Assembly (NCBI GenBank): GCA_002361485.1
Contig: DESZ01000002.1
Location: forward strand, 1-64,000
DNA length: 64,000 bases
Source: Cyanobacteria bacterium UBA3301
GTDB taxonomy: Bacteria > Cyanobacteriota > Vampirovibrionia > Gastranaerophilales > Gastranaerophilaceae
Direction of reading: 5' to 3'
In this document: positions 1 to 7,463 of the stretch, piece after piece
Layout of the letters: each line of letters starts with the position of its first letter
Numbering within the stretch: position 1 is the first letter of the stretch
Made by a program: the position numbers and the translations under genes
The notes under the pieces: model-generated
Seen by the model: the letters and a program-made list of their open reading frames with translations, nothing else
What the model was told of the DNA's origin: nothing
Databases searched by the model: none

Positions 1-1415
1 TAGCCCCTGCAGAAGCATTTGTACCGGAACTTTGCGATGAATTATTTTTAAAGTTGCCGATTATATTGCCAATTGTTTTATAATTGGTTAGGGCACCTCC
101 AAGTGCGTATGTGCCTGAAGTCTTTGCATAATTACCAATATAATCGCCTTTGATATTATTTATTGTTCCGCTGTTATATATTGCACCGCCTCTTGCGTAG
201 GTTCCTGTAGATTTAGCATTATTGCTGCTATAGTTACCTATGATGTCGTTTATAGCTCCATAGTTTGATATCGCGCCACCTGCAGCATATGTACTTCCTG
301 CTTGCACATAGTTATTACTGTAATTCCCTTTTATATCATTAATAGTTCCGTCATTATATATAGCACCGCCCATGGCTAATGTGCCAGATGTTTTTGCATA
401 ATTACCGCTATATTCACCAATAATATCATTTATTGATGCGCTATTATAAAGTGCGCCGCCTACGGCGTATGTTCCTGAGGATTGAGCGTTATTAGTTTTA
501 TAATCACCGGTGATATTATTTATATTGCCATAATTATATACTGCACCCGCAATCGCGTACGTACCGGAAGACTTAGCATAGTTATCCGTTAAATTGCCGT
601 TAATATCATGTATAGCGCCACTACGGTTGTTATATATTGCGCCACCTGCAGCTCCGGCGCCAGAGGATTCGATATAGTTACCCGCTAAGTTGCCATTAAT
701 ACCATTTATGGTGTTGCTATTATATATTGCCCCACCGTTGGCACTTGCGTTTGCAGATTGTACATAGTTTTCAGAAAAATCGCCCTTTAGTGAAGAAATT
801 TCCCCTTGGTTATAAATGGCACCTCCATTAGCTGTACCTTCTGTGGAATATGAATAATTTTTCTCAAAATTACCTTCAAGTGTAGTAATTACACCCGTTT
901 CACTATTATGAACCGCTCCTGCAGTAGCAGACTGTTCCCCTGAATTTTTAGTATAATTACCCGTAAAATCTGCTTTTATGTCATCTATAACACCTCTGTT
1001 TTCTATAGCCCCCGCTGTAGTACCAAACTTATTTTCACTAAAACTTGCATTAGCTTCAGCATAATTGTTTTCAAATTTACCTGAAATCTTGTCTATTTTG
1101 CCATTGCCATTAAACAATACTCCCGCATAAGCAGAACCGTTTGCAGTATTTATTGCTCTATTACCTTTAAATAACCCCGAAATTTCGTCAATTGTTCCGT
1201 CGTTTTCAACAGCACCTATCGCACCAATAATGCCTTCACTGACATATGAAGAAATCGAGCTGTTATTTATAAAATCTGCTTCAATTTTGCCTATTTTATC
1301 ATAATTTGATATTAAAATTCCGTATGCTTTGTCTTTTGCAGAAATGGTGTTATTTTCAAACAACCCTGAAATATTTGTTATTTCCCCAGCTTTATTATAA
1401 ATAGCACCGCCATAA
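1..1415 (-). repeat. Second Pmp-like repeat block, regular 90-bp units at its 3' end
   Basis: In-frame coding repeats. Between about 1 and 600 the units recur every 90 bp (30 residues), visible from the reappearance of the GGAIYN codons near 94, 181, 271, 361, 451 and 541. Further upstream in the gene the spacing becomes irregular. The DNA units are similar but not identical, so recombination between them could change repeat number. Confidence 0.9.
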
Positions 1416-3958
1416 AGACCATAGTTGTCTGTGGATGTATGGTTGTTATCGTGTGCATAAATATTTTCCAGATTAACCTTAGCATTAGCGTTATTGATGT
1501 ACATAACAGAACCTTCGTTACGGATCAATCCTGCGTTTACAAGCTCAACATCTTTAACCGTAACGTCTGATGCATTGGTAACATTCATTCCGCTGTGGCC
1601 TTGGAAATCGATTACGGATTTTGAACCGTCTTCACCAGTAACACCGTTGATTGTAAATTTGCCTGTGCCTGTTGTGCCCAGGTTTTCTGTTACTGTATAA
1701 ACATCACTTGCTGTTTCAAAATCAAATGTACGCCCGTCAAGATTCGCTTGGTTTACAATTGCCAAAGTGTCGCCCAACGGATTGTCAGTCGTTGTACTTT
1801 CAGTTCTTAAATTGGTTATTCCGATACTGTCATTTGTTGTGTCGGTTGTTGCCAATCCCATTGAACCATATAATTTATCCACTTTGACGTGTGATTGATA
1901 TTTATCAAACCAATCCGTATGAAGTTTCAATTCATCCGTGTAATTTGTAGTGGTTTCATTTAATAACCTATCAACACCATCTTGAATTTGAGTTTTAACT
2001 GTATCAGACAATGCAAGTTGTAAGTTATCATCTTGTGTTTTCAAGATTTGAATTTTGAAATTTTCGTCTGTAATATTGTCAAAACTACCATCAAGAACGT
2101 TCAAACTATCTAATACTATTGTTCCTGTTGATGGTGCGGAAGTTGCGATTGTATCTGCGGTTTTGTTGGTTACGTTAATATCTATTGCTGTATTTAATGC
2201 TGATTGGAGTGTAACAACTCCGAAATTATTGGCATCTATATGGTCGTTTGCCATATCAACATAACCACCATTAGTGTCATTTTTAAATGTTCTACCCGAA
2301 TTATTAATTACGCCGTAAGTTGTTGAACCGTCTTCTTGCTCTTGCGAACCCAATGTAACCTGAGCATTATTATACAGACTAATATTGTTTTGACTTATTT
2401 CATTATTAAATATGTAATCTCCGCCTTTAGTGTCACTGTTATTGATATTCAAAGTACCATTTGAACCATTAATTGTTCCGTTGAATGTAATGGATTTGCC
2501 ACTTGCGGCATTTAAATTTACTGTGCCATTTTTATTATATATATCGTTATAAGCATCATTTGCTTTATTGTTATAAAATAGGATGTCTTGAGTATCGGCT
2601 AATAAGTAGATTTTTGTTGAAGGTGTTGCACTTCCTACATTATAAATAGCTCCGCCGAATGCCTCAACACCATTGACTGAATTCCCTATAAAATTACCCG
2701 TAATACTGCTTGTGCTACCATAAGCATTGTATATTGCGCCGCCATAGCTATAATATTGAGAGGTACACGAATTGCCAATAAAATCCCCAATAATACTTTT
2801 AATTATTGTGCTATTAGAATTATATATAGCTCCGCCGTATGCGGTTGCTTTATATTCGTCATTGTTTGTTGCATAGGCATAGTTATTTATAAAATCAGCT
2901 CTTATATTACCAATTATAGTGCCAGATGCATAACTCAATATAGCCCCGCCACTGGCACTGGCGCTTTTTGTACCGGAATGATTTGAGTATACGAAATTAC
3001 CTATAAAAGTCCCGGTAATATCTCCAATCTTTGCATAATTAGCAATAGCGCCCCCAGAGGAGCTTATGCCTGAGCTTCCGTCATGTGTTGAATATGCATA
3101 ATTTCCTATAAAATTTGCTGATATGTTTCCTATAATTGATTCTTGTGAAGCTGTAGTATTATTATTCCAAATCGCACCACCCTGAGCGTGTGCATGTTTG
3201 TCATTATGAGCGTTTGTCATTGTATAATTGCTTATAAAATCACCGGTTATATTACCCATAGTCGCAAGTGTGTTTGTGCCACCCGAATAATTAATTATGG
3301 CACCGCCTTCTGAATAATAGGTACTTGTATGTGCTGAATTATCTGTAAATACACCAGAAATATTGCCGATAGAAACACTATTGTTACTACCATAGTTTGC
3401 GATAGCGCCACCATATCCGCCATTGGAAACTTCATTAGCTACAAAGTCAGATACAATATCTATAGATGAATTTATTGCTGTATTATACACAGCACCACCA
3501 CGAGATATTGTACTTGAGTCTTTAAACAATTGATTATTTACGTTATTTGAACTAAGGGTAGTTACTCTAGTTGAAGTTTCTGTGTATGAAGCAGGTTTTG
3601 TATAAGTATATTTGAAATATCTTGTTTCGTTGTTTGGCAGCATGATAGGATCAACATGCTCCCCTGCCTCGGAAACTTCTTCCCATTGTATACTTGAGGA
3701 TGTTGATAATTTATCTGTGTTAATGTCAATTTTATAATAATTTGTTGTTATATTGCCTTGAGTATCGGTTGTTTTGTAGATAAAATTATAGTCACTTTCC
3801 GTGCCCGGAGTCAGAGTATACAAGCTATTATCACCAAGTGTTGGTGCAATATTTTCTTGTGCATTAGCGCTTGCGCCAAAAAACGTCAGCCCTGCAAGAG
3901 CAGCAACTGATAAACTTTTTACAAATTTGCTATTATTATTCATCGTACGTTTTTTCAT
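1..3958 (-). CDS. Giant Pmp-like repeat surface protein (N-terminal part; runs off window)
   Basis: The reverse strand stays open from an ATG at 3958 to the window edge, giving 1319 codons without a stop; the C-terminus lies outside. The start follows a GAGGT-like ribosome site. A signal peptide ends near ASANA|QE, so the protein is secreted. About two dozen repeats carry GGA(I/L/V)YN followed by I..I.G.(F/Y)xxN. They form two clusters, roughly residues 150-440 and 850-1319, separated by a repeat-poor stretch of about 400 residues. The GGA(I/L/V) plus FxxN pair is the hallmark of chlamydial polymorphic membrane proteins, which are beta-helical autotransporter adhesins. Adhesion or surface display is therefore inferred; no beta-barrel is visible because the gene is cut. 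A sigma-28-like promoter precedes it. Other beta-helix adhesin families remain possible. Confidence 0.85.
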   Translation of the reverse strand, partial: MKKRTMNNNSKFVKSLSVAALAGLTFFGASANAQENIAPTLGDNSLYTLTPGTESDYNFIYKTTDTQGNITTNYYKIDINTDKLSTSSSIQWEEVSEAGEHVDPIMLPNNETRYFKYTYTKPASYTETSTRVTTLSSNNVNNQLFKDSSTISRGGAVYNTAINSSIDIVSDFVANEVSNGGYGGAIANYGSNNSVSIGNISGVFTDNSAHTSTYYSEGGAIINYSGGTNTLATMGNITGDFISNYTMTNAHNDKHAHAQGGAIWNNNTTASQESIIGNISANFIGNYAYSTHDGSSGISSSGGAIANYAKIGDITGTFIGNFVYSNHSGTKSASASGGAILSYASGTIIGNIRADFINNYAYATNNDEYKATAYGGAIYNSNSTIIKSIIGDFIGNSCTSQYYSYGGAIYNAYGSTSSITGNFIGNSVNGVEAFGGAIYNVGSATPSTKIYLLADTQDILFYNNKANDAYNDIYNKNGTVNLNAASGKSITFNGTINGSNGTLNINNSDTKGGDYIFNNEISQNNISLYNNAQVTLGSQEQEDGSTTYGVINNSGRTFKNDTNGGYVDMANDHIDANNFGVVTLQSALNTAIDINVTNKTADTIATSAPSTGTIVLDSLNVLDGSFDNITDENFKIQILKTQDDNLQLALSDTVKTQIQDGVDRLLNETTTNYTDELKLHTDWFDKYQSHVKVDKLYGSMGLATTDTTNDSIGITNLRTESTTTDNPLGDTLAIVNQANLDGRTFDFETASDVYTVTENLGTTGTGKFTINGVTGEDGSKSVIDFQGHSGMNVTNASDVTVKDVELVNAGLIRNEGSVMYINNANAKVNLENIYAHDNNHTSTDNYGLYGGAIYNKAGEITNISGLFENNTISAKDKAYGILISNYDKIGKIEADFINNSSISSYVSEGIIGAIGAVENDGTIDEISGLFKGNRAINTANGSAYAGVLFNGNGKIDKISGKFENNYAEANASFSENKFGTTAGAIENRGVIDDIKADFTGNYTKNSGEQSATAGAVHNSETGVITTLEGNFEKNYSYSTEGTANGGAIYNQGEISSLKGDFSENYVQSANASANGGAIYNSNTINGINGNLAGNYIESSGAGAAGGAIYNNRSGAIHDINGNLTDNYAKSSGTYAIAGAVYNYGNINNITGDYKTNNAQSSGTYAVGGALYNSASINDIIGEYSGNYAKTSGTLAMGGAIYNDGTINDIKGNYSNNYVQAGSTYAAGGAISNYGAINDIIGNYSSNNAKSTGTYARGGAIYNSGTINNIKGDYIGNYAKTSGTYALGGALTNYKTIGNIIGNFKNNSSQSSGTNASAGA
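2636..3505 (-). repeat. First Pmp-like repeat block (N-terminal)
   Basis: Nine GGA(I/V) motifs, from RGGAVYN near 3490 to FGGAIYN near 2650, each followed by an FxxN motif such as FTDN, FISN, FIGN or FINN. Units are longer and less regular than in the second block, about 30-45 residues, with Ser/Ala/His-rich linkers. Confidence 0.85.
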
Positions 3959-4003
3959 GTGTCAATACCTCGTATTCTTTCAGACCTGCCTTCTTAAATT
4001 GAT

Positions 4004-4031
4004 AAGTCGGCATATCCGGAGTAAAACTTTA
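4004..4031 (-). promoter_or_regulatory. Sigma-28-type promoter of the giant repeat protein
   Basis: On the minus strand: TAAAGTTT (4031-4024), 12 nt, then GCCGACTT (4011-4004). The -35 is a perfect match to the FliA/SigD consensus and the first five bases of the -10 (GCCGA) also match. The -10 lies 45 nt upstream of the ATG at 3958. The same -35 and spacing occur at two other genes in this window. Confidence 0.65.
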
Positions 4032-4179
4032 GGGTTTAGAGGAAATTTTTACAATCTGAAATATAATATATCCTCTTAGATATATTAATATTATTTACCA
4101 TGTTTTATTAAATTTAAAGTGGTTAGCTTAACAATCTTTACAATTTTAAAATATTTTATAAATATTTAACAAATTTTGA

Positions 4180-4211
4180 TTGACATTTGTTTGTACTTGA
4201 TGTTTTATAAT
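4180..4211 (+). promoter_or_regulatory. Candidate vegetative promoter for rpsL-rpsG
   Basis: TTGACA at 4180-4185 and TATAAT at 4206-4211 are both perfect consensus hexamers. The 20-nt spacer is longer than the optimal 17, so the true -10 could be the overlapping TTTATA two bases upstream (18-nt spacer). The leader to rpsL would be about 135 nt. Confidence 0.55.
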
Positions 4212-4288
4212 ACTATACCGACTGAATTTTTGTGCTGTGAAGTGTAAATTTATTTTTGCTTCAGAAAATTCAAAAGTATAAAGTAGCC

Positions 4289-4312
4289 GAAATCGCGACG
4301 TCCAAGCGTTTC
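4289..4312 (+). promoter_or_regulatory. Hairpin in the rpsL leader
   Basis: GAAA-T-CGC (4289-4296) can pair with GCG-TTTC (4306-4312) around a GACGTCCAA loop with one bulged T. Flanking GCC (4286-4288) and GGC (4318-4320) could extend it. It is unusually GC-rich for this genome and lies 40 nt before the rpsL start, where autoregulatory ribosomal-protein leaders are often found. A regulatory role is inference. Confidence 0.35.
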
Positions 4313-4353
4313 TTTATGGCTTTAGTATAGGACAATTGGTAAAAGGAGAAATT

Positions 4354-4740
4354 ATGCCAACCATTAATCAGCTGGTTCGTCAAGAACGTAAAATGCTAAA
4401 ATCAAAAACAAAATCTCCTGCTTTGATGAACTGTCCTCAAAGACGTGGAGTATGTACAAGGGTTTATACTACAACCCCTAAAAAACCTAACTCAGCTCTT
4501 AGAAAAGTTGCCAGAGTCAGATTAACTAACGGATTTGAAGTTACTTCATATATTCCGGGTATCGGTCACAATCTTCAGGAACACTCTGTTGTTCTTATTC
4601 GTGGCGGTCGTGTAAAAGACCTTCCTGGTGTTCGTTATCACATCGTTCGCGGTACTTTAGATACTGCAGGTGTTGCTAACAGAACTCAATCAAGATCTAA
4701 ATACGGTGCTAAAAGAGATAAAAAAGGAGGTAAGAAGTAA
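4354..4740 (+). CDS. rpsL: Small ribosomal subunit protein S12
   Basis: S12, 128 residues, part of the decoding centre of the 30S subunit. The ATG at 4354 follows an AAGGAG site (4343-4348); an in-frame TTG 18 nt upstream is ignored. The conserved TTTPKKPNSALRKVAR block is at residues 39-54 and the VKDLPGVRY block at 87-95. Residues equivalent to E. coli Lys42 and Lys87 are both lysine (K43, K88), and Asp89 is the site that is methylthiolated in many bacteria. So this is a wild-type, streptomycin-sensitive-type sequence at those two positions. The stop overlaps the rpsG start by one base. Confidence 0.98.
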   Translation: MPTINQLVRQERKMLKSKTKSPALMNCPQRRGVCTRVYTTTPKKPNSALRKVARVRLTNGFEVTSYIPGIGHNLQEHSVVLIRGGRVKDLPGVRYHIVRGTLDTAGVANRTQSRSKYGAKRDKKGGKK

Positions 4741-5210
4741 TGTCAAGACGTTCTAAACCTGCAAAAAGAATTCCTTTAGCAGATCCTATTTATAACAGCG
4801 TAGATGTTTCTAAATTTATCAACCGCATTATGCGTCGCGGTAAAAAATCTTTAGCTGAAAGAATTTTCTATTCTGCTATGGAAAAAATTAAAGAAAGAAC
4901 AAATGAAGAGCCGATGGAAGTTTTCCAAAAAGCATTAACTAATGCTACTCCGTTATTGGAAGTTAAAGCTCGCCGTATCGGCGGTTCTACATATCAAGTA
5001 CCTTTAGAAGTAAAAGCAGACAGAGGATTCGCTCTTTCTTCTTCTTGGATAATTGATTTTGCCAAGAAAAGAGGCGGAAAGTCTTATGTTGACAAACTTG
5101 TAAATGAAATTATTGATGCTTCTAACGGACAGGGTGCAGCTTGCAAAAAACGTGAAGACACCCACAAAATGGCTGAGGCTAACAAAGCTTTTGCGCATTA
5201 CAGATATTAA
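4740..5210 (+). CDS. rpsG: Small ribosomal subunit protein S7
   Basis: S7, 156 residues, the usual length; it initiates assembly of the 30S head and contacts the E-site tRNA. Typical blocks include a DPIYNS-like start, VSKFINRIMRRGKKSLAERI near residues 22-41, and the AEANKAFAHYRY C-terminus. It is translationally coupled to rpsL through a TAATG overlap. The usual str-operon followers fusA and tuf are absent here: a strong terminator follows at once. Confidence 0.98.
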   Translation: MSRRSKPAKRIPLADPIYNSVDVSKFINRIMRRGKKSLAERIFYSAMEKIKERTNEEPMEVFQKALTNATPLLEVKARRIGGSTYQVPLEVKADRGFALSSSWIIDFAKKRGGKSYVDKLVNEIIDASNGQGAACKKREDTHKMAEANKAFAHYRY

Positions 5211-5232
5211 TATTTTATGTTAATAAGTTAAA

Positions 5233-5268
5233 AGATGTCTGCATTTCATTGCAGGCATCTTTTTTTTT
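5233..5268 (+). terminator. Rho-independent terminator after rpsG
   Basis: An 11-bp stem (AGATGTCTGCA with TGCAGGCATCT, one G-U pair), a 6-nt loop and a run of eight T. Confidence 0.93.
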
Positions 5269-5300
5269 GTGATTATTTATGTTTGCGTTAGAATTATGCT

Positions 5301-6092
5301 ATGAACAAAAAATATTCGATTTGTTATAATTCTTCGATAGATAACGCAGTTCAGATAATTAAAAAATTATCATTAGTGTTAGAAAGTTATGAACTTGAAT
5401 ATGAAATTTACGATGTTGATAATATCTCATCTAATGCTGATTTTGCATTTGTAATTGGCGGTGACGGCACGATTTTAAAAGCCGCAAGATATTTTGCAAA
5501 AAGTTCTACTCCCGTTTTGGGTATAAATCTCGGACATTTAGGTTTTTTATCGCAGGCAACAGATAATGAACTTGATTTGGTTGTGAAAAAAGTTAAAAAT
5601 GAGCAATATATTACACAAAATCGTATGATGTTGGAATCGGATAATTATTTGGCGTTGAATGATTTTGTGGTTAAGGGTGAAGAAATATCAAGAGCTTCAA
5701 GCTTTTCTCTTGAAATAAATGACGAGTTTGTTTGTGATTATTTCGCTGATGGGGTTATTATTTCTACTCCTACAGGTTCAACAGCTTATGGAATGGCTTC
5801 AGGCGGTCCGATTTTAACGCCGGAACTTGATGCTGTCGCTATTATACCGATTTGTCCTCATACTTTGAACGCACGTCCAATTGTAATTAAATCGGATTCT
5901 GTTATTAAAATTATTTCTCATAATAAACAAAAGAATTGTGTAGTTGCTGACGGACAAAATGTTTTTTCTTTTATGGATAATATATGTATAAAAAAATCTG
6001 ACAAGGTCGCAAAATTGGTGCTTTTATCAAACGATTTTTATTCCGTTTTACGCGACAAACTTCAATGGGGAATAAATCCTACAAAGAAATAA
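5301..6092 (+). CDS. nadK: NAD kinase
   Basis: ATP- or polyphosphate-dependent NAD kinase, 263 residues, making NADP in the cytoplasm. The GGDGT motif is at residues 53-57, followed by a GINLGHLGFL block near 75-84 and an STPTGSTAYGMASGGP block near 155-170, which together build the catalytic and NAD-binding site. Length is a little short of the family's usual 280-300. It stands alone between the rpsG terminator and ftsZ. Confidence 0.95.
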   Translation: MNKKYSICYNSSIDNAVQIIKKLSLVLESYELEYEIYDVDNISSNADFAFVIGGDGTILKAARYFAKSSTPVLGINLGHLGFLSQATDNELDLVVKKVKNEQYITQNRMMLESDNYLALNDFVVKGEEISRASSFSLEINDEFVCDYFADGVIISTPTGSTAYGMASGGPILTPELDAVAIIPICPHTLNARPIVIKSDSVIKIISHNKQKNCVVADGQNVFSFMDNICIKKSDKVAKLVLLSNDFYSVLRDKLQWGINPTKK

Positions 6093-6205
6093 TTCCCTAC
6101 TTAAAATTTGTTCATAATTCATGGCAAATTATTGTACTTTTTTCCTATTTAACATAAGATATTGTTATATTATATATGTTTTAGGAAATATAAGAGGTAA
6201 AGTAA

Positions 6206-7414
6206 GTGGAAAACATAGTTGCAGATCTTTTTTCTTCAAAAGAGAACAATTCAGGGAATATGATGCAAAGTGCAAATATAAATCCGACAAAGATTAAAGT
6301 TATTGGTGTCGGCGGTGGCGGCGGCAATGCTGTAAACCGTATGATTAGAGCGGGATTGTCAGGTGTTGAATTCTGGCTGATGAATACTGATTTGCAGGTT
6401 CTATTGCAGGGTCAGACAAAGAACAGAATTCAATTGGGTGCTGTTTCAACTCAAGGTTTAGGTGCGGGTAACGATCCTTCAGTTGGGGAAAAAGCCGCTG
6501 AAGAAGCTCAACAGGAAATAACCAAGGCTTTAGACGGCGCAGATATGGTATTCATAACCGCAGGTATGGGCGGTGGTACCGGTACAGGCGCAGCTCCTAT
6601 AGTTGCTAAAATTGCAAAAGAATTAGGAATTTTAACTATTGCGGTTGTTACAAAACCATTTACTTGGGAAGGCCGTAAAAGACAAAATCAAGCTAACGTT
6701 GGTTTAGATAAATTAAAAGAATACGTTGATGCTGTTATTGTTGTTCCAAATGATAAGTTGTTACAAGTGGTTGGCAGAGATGTTTCTTTACCTGAATCTT
6801 TCAGTATAGTTGATGATGTATTATTAAGGGGCGTTCAAGGTATTTCTGATATAATTACTGTTCCCGGTATTATAAATGTTGATTTTGCGGATGTAAAATC
6901 AGTAATGCATTCTTCAGGTTCTGCATTAATGGGTATCGGTAAGGCTCAAGGTGAAGGCCGTGCAGTAAAGGCAGCTCAACAAGCTATAAATTCTCAATTG
7001 TTAGAATCTTCAATCAACGGTGCATCAGGTGTTATTGTAAATATAACAGGTGGCGCTGATATGGGTATTCATGAAATCAGCGACGCGGCTTCAATTATTC
7101 ACGATGCGGTATTGGAGGATGCAACAGTTATTATTGGTACTGCGGTTGATGAAAGAATTCAAAATGATATTCAAATTACTGTTATTGCAACCGGTTTTGA
7201 TTTAAAAAATAATTCATCAATTTCTCAATTCGGAGCTTTTAACTCTTCTACCGGTTCAGTAACGACAACAACCTCGGAACCTTCAAAAATAAATGCTGCT
7301 GATTTCTTTTCAGGAGCATTCAATAATACGAATAAATCAATATTAGAATCGACCCCGTCATCTACAAATAAGGGATTTACTAATATTGAAATTCCTGATT
7401 TTTTGAAAAGATAA
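6206..7414 (+). CDS. ftsZ: Cell division protein FtsZ
   Basis: Tubulin-like GTPase, 402 residues, that polymerises into the Z ring. It starts with GTG at 6206, eight bases after an AAGAGG site. After a roughly 28-residue N-terminal extension come the GGGGGNA nucleotide loop (36-42) and the tubulin signature GGGTGTG (122-128). A Ser/Thr/Asn-rich linker leads to the C-terminal peptide EIPDFLKR, which in other bacteria binds membrane anchors and regulators. It is monocistronic, with no ftsA or ftsQ neighbours, as in cyanobacteria. Confidence 0.98.
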   Translation: MENIVADLFSSKENNSGNMMQSANINPTKIKVIGVGGGGGNAVNRMIRAGLSGVEFWLMNTDLQVLLQGQTKNRIQLGAVSTQGLGAGNDPSVGEKAAEEAQQEITKALDGADMVFITAGMGGGTGTGAAPIVAKIAKELGILTIAVVTKPFTWEGRKRQNQANVGLDKLKEYVDAVIVVPNDKLLQVVGRDVSLPESFSIVDDVLLRGVQGISDIITVPGIINVDFADVKSVMHSSGSALMGIGKAQGEGRAVKAAQQAINSQLLESSINGASGVIVNITGGADMGIHEISDAASIIHDAVLEDATVIIGTAVDERIQNDIQITVIATGFDLKNNSSISQFGAFNSSTGSVTTTTSEPSKINAADFFSGAFNNTNKSILESTPSSTNKGFTNIEIPDFLKR

Positions 7415-7430
7415 GTATATTAAAAATAAT

Positions 7431-7463
7431 AAAAAAGGACTTGATTCTATCAAGTCCTTTTTT
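7431..7463. terminator. Bidirectional terminator between ftsZ and the PLD gene
   Basis: A 14-bp perfect stem (7431-7444 with 7450-7463) with loop TTCTA and A/T runs on both sides. It serves ftsZ and the leftward cluster. The stop codon of the leftward gene (7462-7464) is inside the stem. Confidence 0.93.

Larger units (their letters stand above)
3959..4353. other. 395-bp divergent intergenic region
   Basis: This is the only gene-free stretch over 300 bp. It holds the sigma-28-type promoter of the leftward adhesin (4004-4031), a vegetative promoter candidate for rpsL (4180-4211) and a GC-richer hairpin in the rpsL leader (4289-4312). No small gene is apparent. Confidence 0.7.

Noticed and set aside
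1..620. Evenly spaced repeats resembling a CRISPR array
   Set aside because: The units are 90 bp with no separate identical repeat and unique spacer; they form one open reading frame of GGAIYN-type protein repeats.
1494..4079. Several plus-strand reading frames of 68-92 codons opposite the giant repeat gene
   Set aside because: They lie antisense to a continuous long frame, have no ribosome sites and show shadow composition.
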